Assembly: GCA_035512595.1 (NCBI GenBank)
Contig: DATKDU010000428.1
Location: 1-29,576, forward strand
Source: DATKDU01 sp035512595
GTDB lineage: Bacteria; Planctomycetota; Planctomycetia; Pirellulales; Pirellulaceae
Direction: 5' to 3'
DNA length: 29,576 nt
In this document: in pieces, positions 21,601 to 28,160 of the stretch
How the letters are laid out: the number at the start of each line of letters is the position of its first letter
Numbering within the stretch: position 1 is the stretch's first letter
The notes under the pieces: model-generated
Told to the model about the DNA's origin: nothing
Database searches by the model: none
What the model saw: only the letters and a program-made list of their open reading frames with translations
Translations under genes and position numbers: made by a program

Positions 21601-22485
21601 GAGGCCCTCGCCGAGTTGGCCCAGGAGCAGCAGGCGGCCCGCGATGCGATTGACCAGGCGGCAGAGCAACTCGCCCAAATGGCCGATCAAAGTGAAGGTG
21701 TTCCGCCCACGAGCGCCCAGGTCGCCGCCGCGCAGGCGCTGGGGCAGGCGACGCAGGAGTTTGCCCAGGCGCAGCGAGCGACGGGGCAAGGAGCTGTCGA
21801 AGTCTCGGGCCAGACCGAAGTCGCCAATGTGCCGGTCCGCGAGGGGCTCCAGGCCGCTTCGCAGCTTGGCGGTCTGGCGGCTGCGCCGATGCCGATGGGC
21901 GAAGGACAACCGGCCGGTGAAGGCCAGCCTGTTGGCAAGGGAGAGCCGGCGGAGGGGACGCCGATGGGCGAAGGTCAACTGGGCGAAGGTCAACTGGGCG
22001 AAGGCCAACTGGGCGAAGGCCAAGGCCAGCCGATGGAGCTCGGCACCGGCTTTGTGCCCGAATCGCCCGAAGCAACTGCCAACCAAATCGCTGGGCAGCA
22101 GGCCCTGTCGCAAGCGGCGCAGACGCTGGCACAAGCGGTGCCCAGTCCCGATGGTACGCCGATGGAAGGGGCCGGCGAAGGGGAACCGATGCCGGGGAAA
22201 ACGTCTCCGATGGCCAAGAAGGGGGGCGCTTCCAAGAGCGGGGATCTGGCCGAAAACCAGAAGGCGCAGGAAGGTCCGCTGGAATTGGCTCCCGCCGGAG
22301 AGGGAGACAGCCGCGGCGAGAAGGGAAGCGGCGACTCAGACACGGCGGGACAGAAGTACGAGGACGAGCCGTGGTTTGCCAAGTTGCCGCCGGCACTGCA
22401 AAGCGCGATCCAGGCCAAAGCCCGCGGCAAGGCGCCGCGGGGATATGAAGAGCGACTCAAACGGTATTTTGAGAGCGTGGAGTAA
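18637..22485 (+). CDS. Giant exported Ala/Glu/Gln-rich coiled-coil protein of the MoxR/Bat operon
   Basis: A 1282-residue protein with a signal peptide of about 26 residues (core VVIVAMVAMPALA, cleavage ALA/Q). After a helical head (residues 30-350) comes a very long Ala-, Glu-, Gln- and Lys-rich coiled-coil region (about 360-1000) with heptad-like repeats (AAKEQAKATEMAAQ and similar), then a Gly/Glu/Pro tail with LGEGQ repeats and a conserved end, WFAKLPPALQ then GYEERLKRYFESV. This ending recurs in large proteins of planctomycete Bat-type operons. It probably forms an elongated periplasmic fibre or scaffold. The signal peptide carries a GTAGGACGG half-element (VGRPFQAV). Coupled to the DUF4175-like gene by an ATGA overlap. 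Confidence 0.7.
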   Translation: MKRILSVGRPFQAVVIVAMVAMPALAQQDSDVFRRKQQAQEKARALAGELVNAVLDIQLRQLAENGLAQRAIYKDIASMKGNIGLLMKEDMETIVQLLVQAQEGTQEERLAKFNEARGKIREVVVQLMAERQKLYRRMQIARLAAQVRELIAVQTKTRAVTRSLPERKLEERERLTLTTIEDQADVQKFFYQLVATLEDVATWGGQVGAGASDGLRIVKAAQVDAELRRAGATLAKSEISQAADAQTKVIAGLKRLLEKLEETQGLIESDREAAIRMVREMMKKQEQVREQTKVADLAQPEIADQQTAAQQQIHEELGKLSEALARYESAQPLLEQAKASAFEAQKELFEQQKEPALDSQSEVIGALAKVEQDLLQGIDLDKSDKSADELAERVRQLEEAAKALEAAAKEQAKATEMAAQKPAEAKAHEQKTAAELAKVEALPELPSVVDAAMNRAQEEVAEATAALDNPAADADMRVSQAEEAMDAIERAQAEVAAQLADARRQQKAVEVGELARAAEALERAAAAERQVAAEAMEAAKTDGLDAKQADALASEQMEVATVAAKIAEGVKNTAPEAAQMLADAAQPIGDAAKAIDAAKEQPGEASKPSAEQAAQAAKDAAEKLAAAAKELREQAGESAAELAQIAGEQLAQAEVARAAVDQAAANAADSKAEAVAKLEQAQQKVHEAKTAQAKAEGKAEAAAAQSLVEKIAGAIEQQGEADAAASDLAKGKSNSPLQAAIEQQEVAEQAGQIAEEASGDTAQSLQAAAKNAAEAAKEMLAGNPAADAARAAAKEALAEAMKSAQAAAEEAGQLPAGKPDPTAQAEAGQAAAEAAQLAGEAAQQAGTPAQEAGEAAGEAAKQAMNAAEQLKAGEMDAAKTAQAEAGKALDQAGKKIDEALANLAKEQSQQLAADAQTAGKLAEQAQQIDPGATAALEQAEDAAAEGAIAGEVARQAAEAMEAVKNNLERAAANLAAREQQLRRDRDIAEALAELAQEQQAARDAIDQAAEQLAQMADQSEGVPPTSAQVAAAQALGQATQEFAQAQRATGQGAVEVSGQTEVANVPVREGLQAASQLGGLAAAPMPMGEGQPAGEGQPVGKGEPAEGTPMGEGQLGEGQLGEGQLGEGQGQPMELGTGFVPESPEATANQIAGQQALSQAAQTLAQAVPSPDGTPMEGAGEGEPMPGKTSPMAKKGGASKSGDLAENQKAQEGPLELAPAGEGDSRGEKGSGDSDTAGQKYEDEPWFAKLPPALQSAIQAKARGKAPRGYEERLKRYFESVE
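18655..18678 (+). repeat. GTAGGACGG half-element forming part of a signal peptide
   Basis: The 24 bases from GTAGGACGGCCTTTCC to GGCCGTC encode VGRPFQAV at residues 7-14, between the basic start MKRILS and the hydrophobic core. The frame is the same GTA-GGA-CGG frame used by the other coding copies. The right half of the element is missing. Confidence 0.75.
21966..22025 (+). repeat. 15-base tandem repeats encoding LGEGQ
   Basis: Four units of GGGCGAAGGTCAACT with a few third-base changes encode GEGQL repeats in the low-complexity tail of the coiled-coil protein, the kind of tract that changes length by slippage. Confidence 0.8.
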
Positions 22486-22498
22486 CAACAAACGAACC

Positions 22499-22557
22499 GT
22501 AGGACGGCCTTTCCGGGCCGTCCCAAAAAACTGGACGGCCCGGAAGGGCCGTCCTAC
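22499..22557. repeat. GTAGGACGG palindromic element, intergenic copy
   Basis: GTAGGACGGCCTTTCCGGG and its complement form a hairpin with an AAAAAACTG-containing loop between the coiled-coil gene and moxR. It follows the stop by 13 bases and precedes the moxR start by 22, and could reduce transcription into moxR. Confidence 0.85.
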
Positions 22558-22579
22558 GGAGAAGCAACGGAGAAGCACA

Positions 22580-23608
22580 ATGAGCACGACCAAAGAACAA
22601 GACGACATTGCCGCCGTGCAGCGGTGCGAGCAGGCGTACAACCGCCTGCGGGACGAGTTGGCCAAGGTGATCATCGGCCAGAGCGAGGTCATCGAGCAGG
22701 TGCTGGTGGCGATGTTCGCCCGCGGGCATGCGCTCCTCGAAGGAGTGCCGGGACTGGCCAAGACGCTGCTGGTCAGCTCGCTGGCGAAGTCCTTGCACCT
22801 GACGTTCAAGCGGATTCAGTTCACGCCCGACCTGATGCCCAGCGACATCACCGGCACCGAGGTGATCCAGGAAGATCCCGAAACGCGAGCGCGGGCGTAC
22901 AAGTTTTTGCCCGGGCCGCTGTTTGCCAACCTGCTCTTGGCGGACGAGATCAACCGCACGCCTCCCAAGACCCAGGCGGCCATGCTCGAGGCGATGCAGG
23001 AGCGGCAGGTGAGTGCCGGCGGGCAGATGCACCCGCTGCCCGCGCCGTTCTTCGTCCTGGCGACGCAAAACCCGCTGGAACAGGAAGGGACGTACCCGCT
23101 CCCCGAAGCGCAGCTCGACCGTTTCCTGCTCTACATCAAGGTCGATTACCCCAGCGGCGCGGAGGAGTGGGAAGTCGCCCGCCGCGTGACGACCGGCCAG
23201 CTCGGCGAGATCGGTGCGGTCCTTTCGGGCGATGAGATCCTCGACTTCCAGCGGCTGGTGACCCGCGTGCCGGTGAGCGACCAGGTGCTCGGCTATGCCT
23301 GGGCCCTCGTGCGGGCGACGCGGCCGGGGACGAAGGAATCGCCGGAGTTCGTGAGCAAGTGGGTGAGTTGGGGGGCCGGGCCGCGCGGTGTGCTGACGCT
23401 GGTCACCTGCGCCAAGGCCCGCGCGATCCTCTACGGCCGCTACCACGCCACCGTCCAGGACGTGCAGGCCATCGCCAAGCCCGCCCTGCGGCACCGGATC
23501 GCCGGCAATTACGCGGCCCAGGCCAACGGCCTCAATAGCGAGAAGCTGATCGACATGCTGTTTGAGGCCGTGCCGGCGGATCGGCGGTATGAGAAGCCGG
23601 CGGCATAG
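22580..23608 (+). CDS. moxR: MoxR-family AAA+ ATPase
   Basis: A 342-residue MoxR-type AAA+ ATPase, a chaperone-like motor that matures or remodels partner proteins, usually together with VWA-domain proteins. Visible: VIIGQSEVIEQVL, Walker A GVPGLAKT (55-62), RIQFTPDLMPSDITGTEV, Walker B LLLADE (118-123) followed by INRTPPKTQAAMLEAM, sensor ATQNPLEQEG (161-170) and YPLPEAQLDRF with the arginine finger region. Length and motif order are standard. The start at 22580 follows AGAAGCA and GAGAAG purine stretches. Its VWA and DUF58 partners are encoded around it; the toxin-antitoxin-like pair downstream separates it from DUF58. Confidence 0.95.
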   Translation: MSTTKEQDDIAAVQRCEQAYNRLRDELAKVIIGQSEVIEQVLVAMFARGHALLEGVPGLAKTLLVSSLAKSLHLTFKRIQFTPDLMPSDITGTEVIQEDPETRARAYKFLPGPLFANLLLADEINRTPPKTQAAMLEAMQERQVSAGGQMHPLPAPFFVLATQNPLEQEGTYPLPEAQLDRFLLYIKVDYPSGAEEWEVARRVTTGQLGEIGAVLSGDEILDFQRLVTRVPVSDQVLGYAWALVRATRPGTKESPEFVSKWVSWGAGPRGVLTLVTCAKARAILYGRYHATVQDVQAIAKPALRHRIAGNYAAQANGLNSEKLIDMLFEAVPADRRYEKPAA

Positions 23609-23664
23609 GAGGTATAATTGAAGGTGCCCCTTTGCCAGACGGATTTTTCCATGGCGGAAACGCA

Positions 23665-23961
23665 ATGCCTGAGATCATCGAGATCGGTTCATTGATTGAA
23701 CGTTCGCCCGATGTTCGCGGCGGCCGCCCGTGCATTGCCGGCACGGGCGTCACGGTGCGGCGCATCGTCGGCTGGTACCAGCAAGGGCTTAAGCCGCAGG
23801 AGATTGTCGCCGAGATTCCTCATCTGACGTTGGCGCAAGTCTTCGCGGCACTCACGTACTATCACGCGAATCGAGGAGAAGTCGATGCGGATATGGCGCA
23901 GGAAAAGTCTGAGTCGGACCGCCTGGAGCAGCAACATTACCAGTCTCGGTCGTCGTCATGA
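23665..23961 (+). CDS. DUF433 antitoxin-like protein
   Basis: A 98-residue DUF433 protein, a small HTH fold that acts as the antitoxin and autoregulator partner of DUF5615 toxins. Conserved features are DVRGGRPCIAGTGVTVRRIVGWYQQG, PQEIVAEIPHLTLAQVFAALTYYHAN. The chosen ATG has a GGAAACGCA purine-rich leader; a TTG at 23632 would add eleven residues. The stop overlaps the next gene's ATG by 4 bases, the usual arrangement of this pair. It lies inside the MoxR/DUF58 block. Confidence 0.85.
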   Translation: MPEIIEIGSLIERSPDVRGGRPCIAGTGVTVRRIVGWYQQGLKPQEIVAEIPHLTLAQVFAALTYYHANRGEVDADMAQEKSESDRLEQQHYQSRSSS

Positions 23962-24314
23962 TCCGGCTGTATCTCGACGAAGATTCGATGAGTCATTCGC
24001 TCGTGGCTGCATTACGGAGTCAAGGAGTGCAGGTTTTGACGGCTTTGGAAGCCAGCCTTACGAAATCGTCTGACGAGGAACAGTTGGAGTTCGCCACGTC
24101 ACAGAGTGCTGCCATTTACTCGTTCAATGTGCGGGATTTCTATCGGCTTCATATCGAGCGTTTGAGCAGCGGGAAGTCTCATGCTGGAATCATCCTCTGC
24201 CAGCAACAGCAATATTCGATTGGCGAGCAACTGCGGCGCTTGATGAAACTACTCGGCACGCTGACGGAACGAGACATGGTCGATCGAGTGGAATTCCTCA
24301 GTGCGTGGGATTGA
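23958..24314 (+). CDS. DUF5615 PIN-like toxin-type nuclease
   Basis: A 118-residue PIN-like protein of the DUF5615 (Mut7-C-like) group, predicted to cut RNA as the toxin of a DUF433/DUF5615 module. It begins with the acidic motif LYLDEDSM and has YSFNVRDFYRLH, matching the Asn/Asp-containing second motif of the family. It overlaps the DUF433 gene by 4 bases (ATGA) and ends 17 bases before the DUF58 gene, so all may be cotranscribed. Nuclease activity is inferred from the family. Confidence 0.85.
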   Translation: MIRLYLDEDSMSHSLVAALRSQGVQVLTALEASLTKSSDEEQLEFATSQSAAIYSFNVRDFYRLHIERLSSGKSHAGIILCQQQQYSIGEQLRRLMKLLGTLTERDMVDRVEFLSAWD

Positions 24315-24331
24315 GTCTCGGGAGATCTTGA

Positions 24332-25240
24332 ATGCCCAAATCCGTCCTTTCCCGCTACCTCGACCCCGACGTGCTCTCCCACGTCGCCGATCGCCATTTG
24401 GAGCCGCAGGGGCTGGTGATCGGCAATCTGGCCGGAGCGCACAAGTCGCCGCTGTCGGGTTTTGCCGTCGAGTTCGCCGGTCACCGCGAGTACGTGCCGG
24501 GAGACGATCCCAAGCACGTCGATTGGCGAGTTTATTTCACGCGCGACAAGTACTTCGTCAAGCAGTACGAGTTGGAAACGAACTTCGTCTGTCACCTCGT
24601 GCTGGACGTTTCCGCCTCGATGCGCTACGGCGCGGGGCGCGAGCAGAAGCTGCTCTATGCCGCCCAGATGGCGACGATCCTCGGCTACAGCGTGGTGCGG
24701 CAGAGCGACAAGGTGGCGCTGGCGACGTTCGACGATCGCGTCCGCGGGTTCATCCCGCCGAGCAACTCGATGGACCAGATCGTGCGGATGACGCAGCACC
24801 TGGATGAGCTGGAGGCCAAAGAAAAAACGGCAATGAGCGACTGCTTGCACGACATCGCCAGCCGCCTCGGCCGCCGCGAGATCGTGATGATCTATAGCGA
24901 CTTCTTCACCAACCTCGACGAGCTGGAGCCGGTCCTCCAGCGGCTGCGCTACAGCCGGCACGAGGTGATACTTTTCCAGGTGATGCACCACGACGAAATC
25001 ACGCTGGAGCTCGACGGCATGGTCAAGTTCGTGGGCCTGGAATCCCCCGACGAGCTGCTGGCCCAGACCGACGACCTCCGCACGAGCTACCTGGCCGCCG
25101 TCAAACGCCACGTGGACCAGTTCGAGGAGATCGCCCAGCGCAACGGCTGCGAGCGGGTGCTGGTCGATACCCGCCGCAGCATGAGCGAGCTGCTGCTCGA
25201 CTATCTCAACCAGCGGAGCCTGCGGAACCGGGGGCGATGA
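24332..25240 (+). CDS. DUF58 VWA-like protein of the MoxR system
   Basis: A 302-residue DUF58 protein. The hallmark GHREYVPGDDPKHVDWRVYF with KYFVKQYE spans about residues 50-80, and a VWA-type metal motif DVSAS (D92, S94, S96) follows, then LATFDDRVRGFIPP and IVMIYSDFF. Such proteins partner MoxR ATPases and BatA-like membrane proteins. No N-terminal membrane segment is present, so it probably works on the cytoplasmic side with MoxR. Start ATG at 24332 after GGGAGATCTTG. It closes the operon-like block. Confidence 0.9.
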   Translation: MPKSVLSRYLDPDVLSHVADRHLEPQGLVIGNLAGAHKSPLSGFAVEFAGHREYVPGDDPKHVDWRVYFTRDKYFVKQYELETNFVCHLVLDVSASMRYGAGREQKLLYAAQMATILGYSVVRQSDKVALATFDDRVRGFIPPSNSMDQIVRMTQHLDELEAKEKTAMSDCLHDIASRLGRREIVMIYSDFFTNLDELEPVLQRLRYSRHEVILFQVMHHDEITLELDGMVKFVGLESPDELLAQTDDLRTSYLAAVKRHVDQFEEIAQRNGCERVLVDTRRSMSELLLDYLNQRSLRNRGR

Positions 25241-25272
25241 AATGACCAATGACCAAATCCCAATGACCAATG
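25241..25272. repeat. AATGACCA short direct repeats after DUF58
   Basis: AATGACCAATGACCA followed by CCCAATGACCAATG is a dispersed repeat found after many genes in planctomycetes; on the minus strand it reads VIGHWDLVIGH-like frames. The rest of 25273-25495 has no gene or clear hairpin. Confidence 0.65.
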
Positions 25273-25495
25273 TCAGGGGCAGCCGGGCACTTCCAGTTGT
25301 GAGAAAGGAGCCGCCCGTAGCTGATTAGCTGCTAACGGTCATTTCCCCGTCCTAATCTGGCGAAACCAGTCGGTTAACGCAAACCATTGCCGCATTAGGT
25401 AGCGCCACGGTCTTGACAATTTAGGGCAGCTTCGTTCCCATTAGCCTTCTGGTGCCGATGGCGAGATGATCCCGCTGGCGCACCCGGAGGCGGAT

Positions 25496-26725
25496 ATGCG
25501 GTACTGTTTTCAACTGGCCAACCTGCTGCAGCACAAACCCGATCCGCGCCGGCGGCCGGGAACGATCAAGCAAATCTGCGAGTACACCGGTCTCGACCGC
25601 CACCAGGTCGCAGCACTCCTCAAAAACGAGGTCAAGTACATCCCGCTGGAGGCCATCGGCAAGCTCTGCGACTACCTGATCCACCGCGGCATTTGTATGC
25701 CGCACGAGCTGCCGGGGAAGCTGTTCGCCCTGGAGCCGGAAAACTTCTGGGAGCTGATGGCCCGGCGGCATTTGCTGGAAATCTGCCTGGGCGTGCGGCG
25801 GGAAGAAGCTGAAGACTCGCTCGACGAGGCGTGGGTCGTCACTTCCGACTCGATCCTCTCGGGGGCGATCTACAGCGGCATTTCCACGTTCGGCATGCTC
25901 GGGGCCCAGACCGAGAAGGAGCGGGCCGAAGGGAAAGCGGCCGCAGCGGCCCTGCTGGAGGAAGAAGCTCCGCCCGCCGAACCCGAAGAGCCGGCGATCA
26001 ACCTCGCTCCTCCGCACCCCGAGCTGCTTCAGCAGTCGCTCATCTGGAGCCCCGGCAAGGAGGAGATGCTCGACGCGTCGCTCTCGATGGCCCGCCACGC
26101 CCACGAGCGGTTCTGGGACCACGTTCACAGCAAGGCGCTGGTCTGCGTCGGCAGCCCCAAGAGCAACCCAGTCTCGGAGCTGATCATTGCCAGCGTCTTT
26201 GGCGGCCAGCCGTTCGTTTCGCAGGACGGCGTCGCCTCGCCGGCCCAGCGCCATTGTCCGCTGTTTTTACGGTTCCGGGACAAAGACCCAGTCTATCTCA
26301 CCAGTTGCTGCGGCGGCCGCGAGCTGGCCAAGGGGCACGCCCCCGAGCAACCGGGCATTTACTACGAAAACAGCAAGGGGAAGTGGGAGTGCTGCCCGTG
26401 GGATGAGCGGAAGCAAGACGCCGCCTTCGTGTTCTACGTCGATCGGCCGTCGCAAGGCGTGGTGGAGATGGTGCTCGGCGGATTTTCCGGGCGCGCGACG
26501 CGGCTCTTGGCCCATCATCTCCAGCGGTGCGCGGAAAAACTATGGCCGCCGGTGTACGTCGGGCACGGGCTGCGGATCGGCGCGTACATTGTGAAGTTCC
26601 ACCTCAAAGACAAGGGCAAAGGGGACCGCAACCTGCTATTTGCCGACGAGGCTCCCAAGATCGACATTATCCCCCTCGACACCGACGTCATCGCCCGCCG
26701 CATGATCGCGACGGGGGACGAATAA
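25496..26725 (+). CDS. HTH transcriptional regulator with large C-terminal domain
   Basis: A 409-residue protein. Residues 23-65 (TIKQICEYTGLDRHQVAALL, then KYIPLEAIGKLCDYL) form a Cro/C1-like HTH of the HTH_26 type. The remainder has an Ala/Glu/Pro linker (about 145-170) and a domain with ALVCVGSPKSNPVSELIIA and VEMVLGGFSGRATRLLAHHL that resembles ligand-binding or sugar-cofactor folds, without a firm match. ATG 25496 is favoured over 25466 by GGAGG at 25486-25490. It probably acts as a DNA-binding regulator of unknown targets. The SDR gene follows by 9 bases, so they may form an operon. Confidence 0.7.
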   Translation: MRYCFQLANLLQHKPDPRRRPGTIKQICEYTGLDRHQVAALLKNEVKYIPLEAIGKLCDYLIHRGICMPHELPGKLFALEPENFWELMARRHLLEICLGVRREEAEDSLDEAWVVTSDSILSGAIYSGISTFGMLGAQTEKERAEGKAAAAALLEEEAPPAEPEEPAINLAPPHPELLQQSLIWSPGKEEMLDASLSMARHAHERFWDHVHSKALVCVGSPKSNPVSELIIASVFGGQPFVSQDGVASPAQRHCPLFLRFRDKDPVYLTSCCGGRELAKGHAPEQPGIYYENSKGKWECCPWDERKQDAAFVFYVDRPSQGVVEMVLGGFSGRATRLLAHHLQRCAEKLWPPVYVGHGLRIGAYIVKFHLKDKGKGDRNLLFADEAPKIDIIPLDTDVIARRMIATGDE

Positions 26726-26734
26726 AGGACACTG

Positions 26735-27484
26735 ATGAACCTGCCAGGCAAGGTATCGCTCGTCACCGGCGGCACGATGGGAATCGGCGCGGCAATCGCG
26801 CTCAAGCTGGCCGATCTCGGCAGCGACCTGGCGATTGTCGCCCGCAACCTGGGGGAGGAAGCCGAGCAAACCCGCCGGCAGATCGAAGCGGCCGGCCGAC
26901 GAGTGCTGCTGTTTGCCGGTGATATGTCCCGGCAGGAAGGCTGTGCCGCCGCGGTCGAAACCACCGTCAAGCACTACGGGCATCTCGACGTCCTGGTCCA
27001 CAACGCGGGCGGCCCGGCATTCGGCAAGCTGGAGGAGATCACGCCGGAATTCTGGCGGCAGACGCTGGAACTGCACGTGAGCGCCAACTTCTATCTGGCG
27101 AAAGCCGCCGTGCCCCACCTGCGCAAGCAGAAGGAAGGGGCGATCATCACCGTCTCTTCGACCGCCGGCATTCTAGGCGTCCCGGGAGCAATCGCCTATG
27201 CGACCGCCAAAGGCGCACTGCCGCAGTTCACGCGATCGCTGGCCCGCGACCTGGCGGACGACAACATCCGAGTCAACGGCGTGGCCCCGGGCGTGATCCG
27301 CACGCGGTTCCACGCCGACATGACCGACGAACGCAGGGAACTCAATCTCAAGCATCGCATTCCGCTGCACCGCGAAGGGACGCCGGAGCAGGTCGCCGAT
27401 GTCGTGGCCATGCTGGTCACCAACGACTACATCACCGGCGAAACGGTCGTCATCGACGGCGGCCTGACAAGCCGGATCGTGTAA
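26735..27484 (+). CDS. SDR-family oxidoreductase (FabG-like)
   Basis: A 249-residue classical short-chain dehydrogenase/reductase. TGGTMGIG (11-18) binds the cofactor, NAGG (90-93), catalytic Ser at 141/142, Tyr155 and Lys159 in AYATAK, and the C-terminal DYITGETVVIDGG typical of 3-oxoacyl-ACP-reductase-like members. An Arg at 37 (VARN) after the second strand favours NADPH. The substrate is not evident. It starts 9 bases after the regulator gene with an AAAGGA ribosome site. Confidence 0.9.
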   Translation: MNLPGKVSLVTGGTMGIGAAIALKLADLGSDLAIVARNLGEEAEQTRRQIEAAGRRVLLFAGDMSRQEGCAAAVETTVKHYGHLDVLVHNAGGPAFGKLEEITPEFWRQTLELHVSANFYLAKAAVPHLRKQKEGAIITVSSTAGILGVPGAIAYATAKGALPQFTRSLARDLADDNIRVNGVAPGVIRTRFHADMTDERRELNLKHRIPLHREGTPEQVADVVAMLVTNDYITGETVVIDGGLTSRIV

Positions 27485-27620
27485 TCAGTAGCAGGCACGC
27501 TCCGTTTCGGTCCGATCGTAGCGGCTGCACCGAATGCTTCGCCGCCGCACCGCCAGAGCACCCCCAATGCGGGTGGTACGATTGAGGGAATCCCTTCCCT
27601 TGTCGCACCGCGCCTCTCCC

Positions 27621-28160
27621 ATGCCACCGGCCGGCTATTCGCGTCTGATCCAGCGCTGCTGCGCCAACGCGGCCATCGTCGCGCTGTTGGCGATCATCGT
27701 CTCCGAAGCGTTCCGGTTCGTTCCCGATCGTCTGCGGGCGCTGGCGGTGGTCGCCGCCAACCGGCTGGGGATCGGCCAGGGGGCGTGGGTGATGTTCGCG
27801 CCCCCCGACCAGGTCAACCACCGCGTGCGGGCCGAGATCACGCTCCAGGACGGCCGCCTGATCGTCCATCCGTTCCCCCATCCGGCGGAACAATCCTCCT
27901 GGCAGCGGTTCGTCGGCCATCGCCGCAGTGAGTACGTCGATAACGCCGTCGTCTTCGGCCGCCAGTACCGTGAATTGTGGGAAGGGTGCGCCGACTACCT
28001 GGCCCGGCAGTACGCGCACCAAGGGGGCGGAGTCGCACAGGTGCGGATCGTCGTCGAGTTCGCACACATTCCAGCCCCCGCCAGCACCCCGTGGCCGCCG
28101 CGCGATGAGCCGCTGCCGTTCGACGATGGGGAAGTGGTCGTGCGAAGGAAGTACCGATGA
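27621..28160 (+). CDS. Small membrane-anchored partner of the HTTM protein
   Basis: A 179-residue protein with an N-terminal membrane helix (about residues 14-31, AAIVALLAIIVSEAF) and an extracytoplasmic domain (GAWVMFAPPDQVNHRVRAEI...). Its stop overlaps the HTTM gene's ATG by 4 bases, so the two are coupled. Pairs of this kind occur in planctomycetes and actinobacteria near HTTM genes. Function unknown. The open frame starts at 27534 but the ATG at 27621 gives a clean membrane anchor start. Confidence 0.7.
   Translation: MPPAGYSRLIQRCCANAAIVALLAIIVSEAFRFVPDRLRALAVVAANRLGIGQGAWVMFAPPDQVNHRVRAEITLQDGRLIVHPFPHPAEQSSWQRFVGHRRSEYVDNAVVFGRQYRELWEGCADYLARQYAHQGGGVAQVRIVVEFAHIPAPASTPWPPRDEPLPFDDGEVVVRRKYR

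Noticed and set aside
24179..25270. A 363-residue minus-strand open frame beginning MVIGIWSLVIS
   Set aside because: It begins in the AATGACCA dispersed repeat and lies fully opposite the DUF58 gene, which has clear family motifs.
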